64,000 nt of DNA, from assembly GCA_017569285.1 (NCBI GenBank), contig CP069419.1:2976001-3040000 (forward strand), given 5' to 3'. Position numbers and translations under genes: made by a program. A model generated the notes under the pieces. It made no database searches. It saw nothing but the letters and a program-made list of their open reading frames with translations, and was not told the origin of the DNA. Numbering within the stretch: the first letter of the stretch is position 1; every line of letters starts with the position of its first letter. Below are positions 30,101 to 38,600 of the stretch, in pieces. The stretch comes from Clostridiales bacterium. GTDB lineage: Bacteria > Bacillota > Clostridia > Christensenellales > Aristaeellaceae.

Positions 30101-33100
30101 GCTGACTAAGGTCGTCATCAACAAGACGGATATTGCGAATGGTAAAGAACTTGAAGGCGCAATTATCATTGTTCTGGACAGCGAAGGCAAGCAGGTAGAT
30201 TGCTGGGTGTCCAAGATGAATGAGACGCATGAGATCGAAGGCCTGAAAACCAGCGAAGAGTATACGCTGAAGGAAACTGTAGCTCCGGAAGGCTATACCA
30301 TCGCAACTGAAACGACCTTCACCATCGATGAGACCGGAAAGGTAACGACGACCGGTACTGTGACCGAAGACGGCGTCCTGCTGGTGGAAGACAGCAAGAC
30401 CAGCGTCAAAGTGAGCAAGGTCGACATCGCGGACGGCGAAGAACTGCCTGGCGCGACGATCCAGATTATCGACAGCGAAGGCAACGTGGTCGAAGAGTGG
30501 GTCTCCACAGATGAAGCCCATACCATCGAAGGCCTGAAGACCGGCGAAAAGTATATACTGCGTGAGACCGTGGCTCCGGAAGGATACACAACCGCGACAG
30601 ATACGAAGTTCACCATCGATGAGAATGGCAAGGTGACTTCGACCGGATCGGTGACCGAGGATGACATTTTGCTGGTGGAAGATGCGTTGACGAAGGTGGC
30701 CGTAACCAAGAAAGACATTGAAAGCGGAGAAGAACTGGCAGGCGCGCATTTTCAGGTGATCGACAATACCGGTAAGGCAGTCGAGGAATGGGATTCCACA
30801 GCGACAGCTCATACCATCGAAGGCTTGAAGACCGGAGAAGGGTATACGCTGCGTGAGACGGTGGCTCCGACCGGATATACGGTGACGACGGACATTGCCT
30901 TCACGATTGATCAGACGGGAATGGTAATGATTACCGGAAAGCGGAGCGCGAATGCGAACGGAAGTACGGAGATCGTGGTGAAGGACGCCATGACAAAGAT
31001 CTCCGTAAGCAAGGTGGATATCGCGGACGGCGAAGAGCTGGAAGGTGCAACAATCCAGATCATCGACAGCCAGGGCAAAGTTGCCGAGGAATGGATTTCT
31101 GCAAAAGAACCGCATGTGATCGAGGGCCTGAAGACCGGAACCGAGTATACGCTGCGTGAGACGGTTGCACCGGAAGGATATGCAATTGCGGCGGACACGA
31201 AGTTCACGATTGACAAAACCGGCAAGGTGACGTCCGGCGGAACGGAAGTTGAAGACGGATATATCCTGATCAAGGATGATCTGATCCGGAAGACCGGAGA
31301 CCTGGTGATTACCAATACCGTGATCAGCGACGATCCCGCCGACAAGGACAAGGAATTCGAATACACGATCGAGCTGGACGACAAGACGATCAACGGCACG
31401 TACGGCGATGTGACATTCGAAGACGGCGTCGCGAAGATCACCCTGAAGGACGGCGAGAAAGCCACCATCACGGATCTCCCGGTAGACACCAAGTATACGG
31501 TGACCCAGAAGGATGAAGACGGCTTCACCGTGGAAAAGACCGGCGACACCGGAACGATCAGCGAAGACCCGAGCCAGGCGGATTTCGTCAATACGAAGGA
31601 AACCAAGACGGTTGACCTGGTGATCACCAACACCGTGATCAGCGATGACGACTCCGACAAGGAAAAGGATTTCGAGTTCACGATCGAACTGGAAGACAAG
31701 ACAATCAACGGGACGTACGGTGACGTGACATTCGAAGACGGTGCCGCGAAGATTACCCTGAAGGACGGCGAGAAAGCCACCATCACGGATCTCCCGGTAG
31801 ACACCAAGTATACGGTGACCCAGAAGGATGAAGACGGCTTCACCGTGGAAAAGACCGGCGACAACGGAACGATCCATGAAGGCTTCGGACAGGCTGATTT
31901 CATCAACCGGATTGAGCGGAAAACCCGGACAACCAGCTCCGCGTTGAAGAAGGCCTGGGACGACGAAAACGACCGCGACGGAGTCCGGCCGCTGAAGGTG
32001 ACCGTAGACCTGCTGGCGAACGGCGCCGTGATCCGGACAATCGACCTGACCAAGGAAAGCCACTGGATGGCAGTGATCCGCAACCTGCCCGAGGCAGACG
32101 CAGAGGGCAAGACAATCGCATATACCTGGACGGAACGCGATCCCGGCAGCGGATACAAGCTGACCGGCAGCGTGACGAAAGGAACCCTGACCACCCTGAC
32201 GAATTCCCGGGATCCGGAAGTGACCGAAATCCGCTTCGAACAGAAGTGGGAAGACAAGGATGACGCATACGGAACACGGCCCGACCAGATCCGCGTTCAG
32301 CTGTATGAAGACGGAGAACCGTGCGGGGATGAAGTAATCCTGAACGCCAAAGAAGGATGGAAGCATACCTGGACCGACGTGAAGAAGAACAGAGGCGGCC
32401 GAGAAACCGTGTACACGGTGAGAGTGCTGGACGTGCCGGACGCATACCGGTCGGTAACGACCGGAGACGCCGGCTCCGGATTTGTGAACACCAGCGCAGT
32501 GGAGCGCGGCAGCCTCGTGATCCGGAAGACATTCGACATTGAGATTCCGGAAAAGGAGGAAACACCGGAAACTGAACTGCGGGATATCACCGTACGGAAG
32601 GTATGGGAGGACAACGACAACCGGGACGGCAACCGCCCCGAAAACGTGACAGTCCACCTGCTCGCCGGCGGCGAGAAGATCCGGACGGCAGTGCTGAAGG
32701 CAGAAAACGGATGGAAGTACACCTTCACCAACCTGCCGAAGACTGCACGCGGCAAAGGGATCACCTACTCCGTAACGGAGGACCCGGTGACGGATTACAT
32801 CTGCAAGGTGAACGGATTTACGATCCGGAACATCTACCGGCCTGAAACCACCACGGCCACCGTACGGAAGGTATGGGATGACGACAATAACCGCCAGGGA
32901 ATCCGGCCAAAGAGCATCCGCATGACGCTGAGCAACGGAAAGACTGTTACCCTGAACAAGGCCAACGGCTGGCAAGCCACCATTACTGGACTGCCGAAGC
33001 GGCTGAACGGTCAGGAAGCCCGGTACACATGGACGGAACAGAACGTCCTGGGCTACCAGCTGCAGAGCGTCAGCACGACCGGCACCGTGACCACATTCAC

Positions 33101-33245
33101 GAACGAGCTGTTCCGGATTCCTGAGATTCCGGAAAGCATGAAGCCGAAGAAGATGCCGTCCGGCACATGGAAGGTCTTCGAAGGATATGATACCCCCCTG
33201 GGTGTCGAGACGATCATCAACCACGTCGGCGACTGCTTCGACTGA
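26235..33245 (+). CDS. giant adhesin 1, C-terminal part (after frameshift)
   Basis: The open frame after the shift encodes the last 2,336 residues of the 7,310-residue protein. It has no plausible ribosome site of its own; the first ATG-type start is inside a repeat (26325). Order: the end of unit 15 and units 16-18 of array C; array D of fourteen SpaA-like domains (27144-31292); two domains of the GDLVITNTVISDD type (DUF7601/pilin isopeptide linkage-like, about 31293-31910); and four diverged Cna-B domains (31918-33130) with KxWDDxNxRxGxRP-like openings. It ends with a short Pro/Lys linker and the signature YDTPLG...NHVGDCFD. No LPXTG, hydrophobic tail or basic end is present, so anchoring must differ from a classical sortase substrate. 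Confidence 0.9.
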   Translation, partial: AIDGYKTVKDDYNFTNTITGTTSVSGTKTWVDGGKGHDNSKDVTLTLKRTSKKAGSTEETVSDATISWNGDTYTYSDLQQYDAEGYEYEYSVEEAAIDGYKTVKDDYNFTNTITGTTSVSGTKTWIDGGKDHDNNKDVTLTLKRTSKKAGSTEETVSDATISWNGDTYTYSDLQQYDAEGYEYEYSVEEAAIDGYKTVKDDYNFTNTITGTTSVSGTKTWIDGGKDHDNNKDVTLTLKRTSSKAGSEEETVSDATISWEGNKYTYSALPKYDAEGYEYTYSVTETVPTGYTLIQDGYNLTNTITHVSVSKVDINDQYELPNAHIQIIDSAGKIVDEWDSSTEAYIITGLLVNEEYVLHETVAPNGYTIAADTTFTIDETGMVKVGETVVENGHILIEDAPTKVTVSKTDITGEEELAGAHIQIIDSNGDVIDEWDSTDEPYIIEMLLVNEEYTLRETVAPDGYAIAADTTFTIDKTGKVTIGETVVENGHILIKDDLTKVTVSKKAVTEEKELPGAEIKLLRKATSADGDDADYLDDTKEYVVVEKWISGTKEHEIQAKLERNIEYILRETVAPNGYTIAADTKFSIDDTGRVVSGGMIVENGYILIEDALTEVTVSKQDIAKGEELPGATIQILDEEGNVVREWTSGNKPEKISGLEMGKTYTLHEEVAPLGYTIAADMTFSIDKQGNVNTTGTKTEGGALLINDALTEVTVSKKDIAKGEELPGATIQILDEKGNVIKEWISGEKPVKISGLETGKTYTLHEEVAPLGYTIAADTTFSIDEQGNVSTTGTKTEGGALLINDVLTEVTVSKKDIAKGEELPGATIQILDEKGNVVKEWTSGEKPVKISGLETGKTYTLHEEVAPLGYTIAADTTFSIDEQGNVSTTGTKTEGGALLINDALTEVTVSKQDIAKGEELPGATIQILDEKGNVVKEWTSGEKPVKISGLETGKTYTLHEEVAPLGYTIAADTTFSIDKQGNVSTTGTKTEGGALLINDALTEVTVSKQDVAKGEELPGATIQILDEEGNVVKEWTSGNKPEKISGLETGKTYTLHEEVAPLGYTIAADTTFSIDKQGNVSTTGTKTEGGALLINDALTEVTVSKQDIAKGEELPGATIQILDEEGNVVKEWTSGNKPEKISGLETGKTYTLHEEVAPLGYTIAADTTFSIDKQGNVSTTGTKTEGGALLINDALTEVTVSKQDIAKGEELPRATIQILDSEGNVVKEWTSGEKPVKISGLETGKTYTLHEEVAPLGYTIAADTTFSIDKQGNVSTTGTKTEDGALLINDALTKVVINKTDIANGKELEGAIIIVLDSEGKQVDCWVSKMNETHEIEGLKTSEEYTLKETVAPEGYTIATETTFTIDETGKVTTTGTVTEDGVLLVEDSKTSVKVSKVDIADGEELPGATIQIIDSEGNVVEEWVSTDEAHTIEGLKTGEKYILRETVAPEGYTTATDTKFTIDENGKVTSTGSVTEDDILLVEDALTKVAVTKKDIESGEELAGAHFQVIDNTGKAVEEWDSTATAHTIEGLKTGEGYTLRETVAPTGYTVTTDIAFTIDQTGMVMITGKRSANANGSTEIVVKDAMTKISVSKVDIADGEELEGATIQIIDSQGKVAEEWISAKEPHVIEGLKTGTEYTLRETVAPEGYAIAADTKFTIDKTGKVTSGGTEVEDGYILIKDDLIRKTGDLVITNTVISDDPADKDKEFEYTIELDDKTINGTYGDVTFEDGVAKITLKDGEKATITDLPVDTKYTVTQKDEDGFTVEKTGDTGTISEDPSQADFVNTKETKTVDLVITNTVISDDDSDKEKDFEFTIELEDKTINGTYGDVTFEDGAAKITLKDGEKATITDLPVDTKYTVTQKDEDGFTVEKTGDNGTIHEGFGQADFINRIERKTRTTSSALKKAWDDENDRDGVRPLKVTVDLLANGAVIRTIDLTKESHWMAVIRNLPEADAEGKTIAYTWTERDPGSGYKLTGSVTKGTLTTLTNSRDPEVTEIRFEQKWEDKDDAYGTRPDQIRVQLYEDGEPCGDEVILNAKEGWKHTWTDVKKNRGGRETVYTVRVLDVPDAYRSVTTGDAGSGFVNTSAVERGSLVIRKTFDIEIPEKEETPETELRDITVRKVWEDNDNRDGNRPENVTVHLLAGGEKIRTAVLKAENGWKYTFTNLPKTARGKGITYSVTEDPVTDYICKVNGFTIRNIYRPETTTATVRKVWDDDNNRQGIRPKSIRMTLSNGKTVTLNKANGWQATITGLPKRLNGQEARYTWTEQNVLGYQLQSVSTTGTVTTFTNELFRIPEIPESMKPKKMPSGTWKVFEGYDTPLGVETIINHVGDCFD
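27144..31292 (+). repeat. array D: fourteen SpaA-like domains, units 4-10 near-identical 291-bp repeats
   Basis: Units open with VTVSKxDIAxGEELPGATIQI and contain YTLHEEVAPLGYTIAADTTF. Units 4 to 10 are almost identical in DNA with a 291-base period. Units 1-3 and 11-14 are diverged, and unit 3 carries an inserted RKATSADGDDADYLDD loop. The ETVAPxGY box is the usual isopeptide-associated strand. Confidence 0.9.
33186..33245 (+). other. C-terminal signature Y-x-T-x-L-G ... H-V-G-x-C-F-[D/E]
   Basis: The last 19 residues of giant adhesin 1 begin YDTPLGVETIINH and end VGDCFD. The same end occurs in giant adhesin 2 (54298-54356, YQTALG to GDCFD) and in the small protein at 60632 (61379-61438, YETPLG to GVCFE). 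The Cys is always third from the end. Confidence 0.85.
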
Positions 33246-33264
33246 TCCAAAAACAAATTCCCTT

Positions 33265-33288
33265 AAGCGCCCGAATGGGCGCTTTTTT
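33265..33288 (+). terminator. Rho-independent terminator after giant adhesin 1
   Basis: Perfect stem AAGCGCCC / GGGCGCTT with a GAAT loop, followed by further T residues. Confidence 0.93.
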
Positions 33289-33826
33289 GTGCCTCCGGAC
33301 AACCAGTTACCCGGCAGTTTCGCTTTTCCGAACAATCCGGCAGGGAACACGCGGCACGGGAAACGTTTGCGCTTAACATTTTAGTAATATTCATCCAATA
33401 AGGTTCGGAAAACGGCCGGAATCAGCAAGCACAGGCAAATCATTGTTTATATTTGAGTTGTATGTTGAAATAAAGACAATATAGTGATATACTATAATTT
33501 GAAATAGTATTGAAGAAACCAGACAAAAAAACGGGGATAAATACGAAGAACGAATGAACAGATATGACGATTCGTTAACAACCATAACCTGATCCAGCCA
33601 GAAATGCAAACGTTTGACATCTGTCAGGAAATGAAAAGTCCGAAAAACAAGGCGAAAAGCAAAGCAGATCATGAAAACGTTATTATTTATCGCCTCAGAG
33701 CCCCAAATTTGCACGCCAAAAGATGGACAACTGTTGGACACACTATGCTACGGTATATACGTTAAAGAAGAAACGCAACTGAAATTCAGGGATAAACCGA
33801 GCAAAACAATCTTGGGAGGAAGACCA
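33289..33826 (+). promoter_or_regulatory. promoter and leader region of the second acidic protein/giant adhesin operon
   Basis: These 538 bases hold no convincing gene. TTGAAA (33465-33470) and TATACT (33488-33493) have 17-base spacing, and a second possible -10, TATAAT, overlaps (33493-33498). An inverted repeat ATACTAT / ATAGTAT (33489-33510) covers the -10. Two AAACGTTTG-centred sites resembling CcpA cre boxes lie at 33358-33371 and 33605-33618. A perfect inverted repeat TTTTCCGAAC (33324-33333) / GTTCGGAAAA (33403-33412) lies upstream. The predicted leader is about 325 bases long. The frame of the next gene is open back to an ATG at 33671, but GGGAGGA at 33814-33820 supports the start at 33827. 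Confidence 0.6.
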
Positions 33827-35635
33827 ATGAAGAAGACCTGGAAGCAGTGGATTGCAATCGCCTGTGTACTTTCGATGATCGCGTGCATGCTGCCCGCCAT
33901 GACCCTGGCGGAAGACGGCGTGGCAACGCCGACCGACCTGACACCCGTTCCGGAAGAACCGGCGGGAGAAGAGCCAACGAAAGAACCAGGGGAAGAAACG
34001 ATTCCCGGATCGGGAATCCCGGAGCTTCTGTTTGGCATTCCCGGATATAAAGGCACCCTGAAGGCAGGCGAGGATTTCACCATTGTCCTGCATTCAGACC
34101 GGTATGCCAACATCCTGGTGACCCTGGTGCTGAGCCCGAAGAACGGCCAGCCTGCAGACACCGAGGGAGTGAAGGTCCTCTTCAATGAAAAGGATAAGAA
34201 GCTGGTCCGGGTCGAAAAGGAAGACGCGGACAGCGGCAGCATTGACCTGCAGTTCGAAGCCTATATCGCTCCGGATACCGATTACATCTTTGTGATCACA
34301 TCCCCGTTTGATGCAGACTTCACCCTGACAGCCGTCCATTGGAAAGAGGCAGCTGCGGAGCAGGAGGACGGGGACGAAGAAGAACCCGCAGAAGAAGAAC
34401 CCGCAGAAGAAGAGCCCGCAGAAGAAACCAAAGACGAAGAACCTGTGGACGAAGAGCCTGAAAACGTGGAAAAAACAAACGAAGAAGAAACCAATCCGGA
34501 AGAGCCGAATGATATCACCATTACGGAGATTATCGAAGAAGAAAATACCGTCCATGCCTGGATCAGCACCGAAGATGACCAGACCGGAGAAACCATTACC
34601 CTGAAAGCAAACGCCGAACCGGAACTGGACGGTGTGCCGACCTGGTATGTACGGAATGAAGAAGTGGAAGAGGGCGCCTGGAAGAAAGCCGGATACGGCA
34701 GTCACCTGACGATAGAAGCCGCCGAAGGCAATGAATACCGCTTCGTGCTGCAGGACGGCACCGTGAGCGAAACGTTCCGGCTGATCATAGCTGCTGAAGA
34801 AATCCCTGAGGATCTTCACGAAGAAACGGAAGATGCCGAAGAAGTAGAACAGAATCCTGATGAAGATAATACCGATCCGGAAGGTGAAAGCGAGGATGCG
34901 CTGACAGAAGAGTCCGAAACTCCTGCAGAACTGGAAGAAACTGCAAATGTGGAAGAACCGGATGAGAACGAAGACGCTGAAGAGAAATCCGAAGGCGCTG
35001 AAAATGCAGATGTAACTAACGAAGAAGAGAATAAAGACAGCGAAGAGGAAACACAGGAAGAGGAACGGGAGGAAGAGCCGGAAGAGGAGGCTGAAATCCT
35101 GCCGGATCCTGAAGAACTGCTGGCGCTTGGTTATTACGGAACCCAGGTGGTTATGAGCAAAGGCGCGGATGTTTACGAAAGCACGGAAGAAGGCGCTGAG
35201 CCGGTGGAACATCTGGAAGCCGGAACCGAGCTGTGGGTTATTCCCACAGAGACAGAAGGCTGGGCGGAAATCTACAGGACAGACGAAGAAACCCCGGTCC
35301 GGTACATCCGCTGGGATGATGTGATCATTAACCAGAAGCCCGAAACGGAAGATGAGGAAGAGGAAGAAGAACTGCCGGCACGAAGTGTTGAGGTTACATC
35401 GTCACTTTGGGGCATGCTCTCGATACCGATCGGAACCGAGATTACGATGAAAGCGGAACTGATCAATTTCAAGGATGATGATATCTGCACATTCCAGTGG
35501 CAGTATCGTCCGGAAGGGGCAGACGCGTTTATCGATATCGGGGATGCCAACGAGCTGACTTATGTATATTACATTGATGAAGAGAATTTCTACTATACCT
35601 GGCGTCTGATTGTTATTGTCGCACAGGGAGAATGA
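33827..35635 (+). CDS. secreted acidic multidomain protein, paralogue 2 (partner of giant adhesin 2)
   Basis: A 602-residue exported protein with a signal peptide of about 28 residues (cut near TLA/EDG). Domains in order: VATPTDLTP spacer; a beta-sandwich-like domain (75-173) starting YKGTLKAGEDFTIVL; a Glu-rich linker; an Ig-like domain (241-325) with TWYVRNEEVEEGAW and FVLQDGTVSE; a second acidic linker (326-425); an SH3-like domain (428-505) with ELLALGYYGTQVVM and RYIRWDDVI; and a C-terminal Ig-like domain (518-602) with DDICTFQWQY and ENFYYTWRLIV. It adds one Ig-like domain to the plan of the 9646 protein. The giant gene follows after 47 bases. No cell-wall anchor signal is visible. Confidence 0.85.
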   Translation: MKKTWKQWIAIACVLSMIACMLPAMTLAEDGVATPTDLTPVPEEPAGEEPTKEPGEETIPGSGIPELLFGIPGYKGTLKAGEDFTIVLHSDRYANILVTLVLSPKNGQPADTEGVKVLFNEKDKKLVRVEKEDADSGSIDLQFEAYIAPDTDYIFVITSPFDADFTLTAVHWKEAAAEQEDGDEEEPAEEEPAEEEPAEETKDEEPVDEEPENVEKTNEEETNPEEPNDITITEIIEEENTVHAWISTEDDQTGETITLKANAEPELDGVPTWYVRNEEVEEGAWKKAGYGSHLTIEAAEGNEYRFVLQDGTVSETFRLIIAAEEIPEDLHEETEDAEEVEQNPDEDNTDPEGESEDALTEESETPAELEETANVEEPDENEDAEEKSEGAENADVTNEEENKDSEEETQEEEREEEPEEEAEILPDPEELLALGYYGTQVVMSKGADVYESTEEGAEPVEHLEAGTELWVIPTETEGWAEIYRTDEETPVRYIRWDDVIINQKPETEDEEEEEELPARSVEVTSSLWGMLSIPIGTEITMKAELINFKDDDICTFQWQYRPEGADAFIDIGDANELTYVYYIDEENFYYTWRLIVIVAQGE

Positions 35636-35682
35636 AAAACAATCTGACAGCGTCCGGAAGACAGGAATAGGGAGGAATTGAA

Positions 35683-38600
35683 ATGAAGAACAATATCAAG
35701 CAGAGAACCATCGCAATTCTGCTGGCATTGATCCAAATGGTCACAATGGTTATGCCGGCAAGCATCGCAATGGCGGAAGATGAGTATATATCTGGTGAAG
35801 TCAATCATATTGGCGATCGGCTCATTTACTATATGAAGGTGAAGATGAGCGAAACCATAAGAACCGACCTGGCTCAGAACAAATACTATATTGTTGTTGA
35901 ACAGGACAATGATGGCGTTAAATCATACGCTTCAAGAAGTTTCTCCGATATTGCCGCAAATGGATTCCAGGGCTTTGATGATTTTGTTCATCGAAATGCA
36001 ATGTGGCAGGAAATTCATTATGGACCGACAGAGACTGCAAGTTACCGTATTGCCATTGCCAAAATGGAGCAAAACAGTCTGGACAATATGATAGGTGCAT
36101 TTGCTGCCCAGTATGAGACTTCCGGAAATGCAATCGGCAGTGATTTATATCATTGGGAACTCAATGGACAGGCACATAGTGATCTGGAAATTACTGAAGC
36201 AGAGAAATATGATGTAGAGGTTAATTTCCTGGACTACAGTGCGGATAATATTCCTGCGCCTGAGGTCGAAGGCAATTATTATCTGATCGCGATGGCTGTC
36301 GATAACTTTAATGCATCCACGATTGCAGCACTGGAAGGGACGCCCTATTGGTATATCAAAAAACTGGAGAACTATGCCGGAACAACCACACCGGATGTTA
36401 TCAGTATTCCGGGATTCAGCAATCAATCCAATAACGGATATTATTTCAGCGAAAGCTATGTTGTCGGCAAACCATATGCGCTCATGACAGATGAGGAAAA
36501 AGAAAGCATTAAGGCCCGGCTGGTTCATACCACAGAAAATCTTTCTACCTATAATGATTTACATGGATGGGCGACAGGAAACAGTATTAATACCTATAAT
36601 GAAGTAATCAACGGCAGTTTCCCGGATTATGATGTGCTGTTTTCTGAACCTGTATCGGATGGTGACGTTGAATACCGAATTGGATTCCAGCAGGGGACGG
36701 TAAAAGAGCTTGACGTGGTTCTGGAGTTTGATCCACCGGAAGGCAAGGCTGCGATTCCGGCAGGAGATTATTACATTGTACTGGAAGCCACAGCAAAAGA
36801 CGGGGTTACCCATTATTACAAAACGATCGAGCTAACCACAGACGGCACGGAGGTCAAGACCATTATCCCCGCCGATGACAATTGGTCGGAAGGGCAGCAT
36901 TATTCCCTGAACTGGCAGGGTGTAACCGCCAAAGTTATCAAGAAAAAAGATGGAGCAACAATTACGCCCGGCGGATACAAACCGCAGGACAACAGTTATA
37001 CAGAAGCATATGTGATTAACAATTATACGTATACGTATTCCTATGTGGAAGAGGAAGATACGGCAAATCACAAACTCCTGATGGAGCATAAGATTACTCT
37101 GAAGTATAATCCGCTGGAAGATGCGCTGACTCCACTGCAGATTCTCGGACCCGGAATCAATTATGGCGTTACGGCAGAAAAATTCAACCATACGGGCCAC
37201 ATGCAGACCAATTTTGCAACGAACTATTATATCTGCCATGGCGATACAGACGTAAATGTCCAGCCGGACCTTGGCAACACAACCGGTTCTGTTGTTGCAG
37301 CCAATATTGAAGGCATGATGCATATGAACGCGCCAAGCGATGTGGTGCTGTTCATTGATAAATATGATGCGGACAAAGTGGATAACAAATTATCCAATGT
37401 CATCGTTGTTGAATCCACATCGGACCGGATTTCGGAATCCATCGTTGACCCGATTATCAATCACGGCGCGGCGATGTCTGAAATTCTGGCGGCAAAGGAA
37501 GCCACTTTTGCACCCAAGTCCAATGAGATTGATCTGACACAGTTCCCGGACGGTACGACTATCTATATCGATCCGGTCAATATCCGGAACTACTTTACCG
37601 GAGACGGTTCCGGGATAAAAATCCATATGCATCCCAATCAGGTTGTTGTCTGGAATATTCCGGGAGAAACCGTTAGTATTGGACAGATCCTGTATACCTA
37701 TACGGACGGAATGAATTGGGCCAGCGAAGGCGAGGGCGGCGGCCGGGAACGCGTTGCCACACACAATGTTTTCAACATGCCGGATGCGACGACAGTTCGT
37801 CTGAATGAAGCATACGGTATGTTCCTGATTCCGCAGGAAAGTGCTCATACAACCGTTACTCAGTCCAGTGAAGGCTGGCTGATTACGGGCGGCGAATTTA
37901 CAAGTCAAAGGCAGTCCAACGAATGGCACAGCAGGAACCGGTCCCTGACGATGTCGGTTGACGCTGACCTGAGCTTCGGAAAGACGGTGGACGAACAAGC
38001 ACCGAAATCCGGAGATGTGTTTGAATTTGAACTGTATCAGTGGGATGAGAACGCGGACGACGATGCCGGAGATACACACTGGACAAAGGTTGCGACGCTG
38101 ACGAACAGCGGCCCGTCCATGACATACTCTGTGCTGTATGATAGCGGAAACGGCGGACGTGTATTCAAAATCAAAGAAAAAGGGAAAGCGGAAAATGTTT
38201 CCAGTTCCTATTTCTATGATGAGTCGGAATACTATATTACTGTTGTTTACATGGGATATAGCAGTGTCGTTTATGCTGCATTCCCGCAGTATTATACGGA
38301 TGCCGCCCATGCAATTGAGCGGTTCCGGAACAACGACATCAGCGGAGTACCCACTTCCACTTCCAATTTCAAAGGCCTGATCGATGCGACGGATGACGAG
38401 AATGCTATCAGCGCGATTACTTTCCACAACACAAAGAAAGATGCGAAATCCGCACAGCTTCAGGTCGAGAAGCACCTGAACTCCTGGGGTAACGCAACGG
38501 AATTCTCATTTATCCTGAAACAGGTACTCAACGATGGAAAGTACCCGCCGATGCCTAAGGATGCAAAGAATGCGAACGATATAACCTATGAGGAATATAT

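Noticed and set aside
33100-33245. LPXTG-type sorting signal at the end of giant adhesin 1
   Set aside because: No LPXTG-like pentapeptide followed by a hydrophobic segment and basic end exists in either giant or in the acidic proteins.
11311-33245. Classifying the giant genes as decayed pseudogenes
   Set aside because: Apart from six local shifts at GCWGC sites, frames are intact over about 40 kb and domain signatures are complete, so sequence error or very recent change is more likely.
28137-33350. Minus-strand open frame of 1,737 codons opposite array D and the giant 1 tail
   Set aside because: Its composition is not protein-like, it crosses the plus-strand terminator at 33265-33288, and it mirrors the repeats.
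33671-33826. N-terminal extension of the second acidic protein
   Set aside because: The frame is open, but a typical signal peptide starts at 33827 right after GGGAGGA; the extension is not leader-like.
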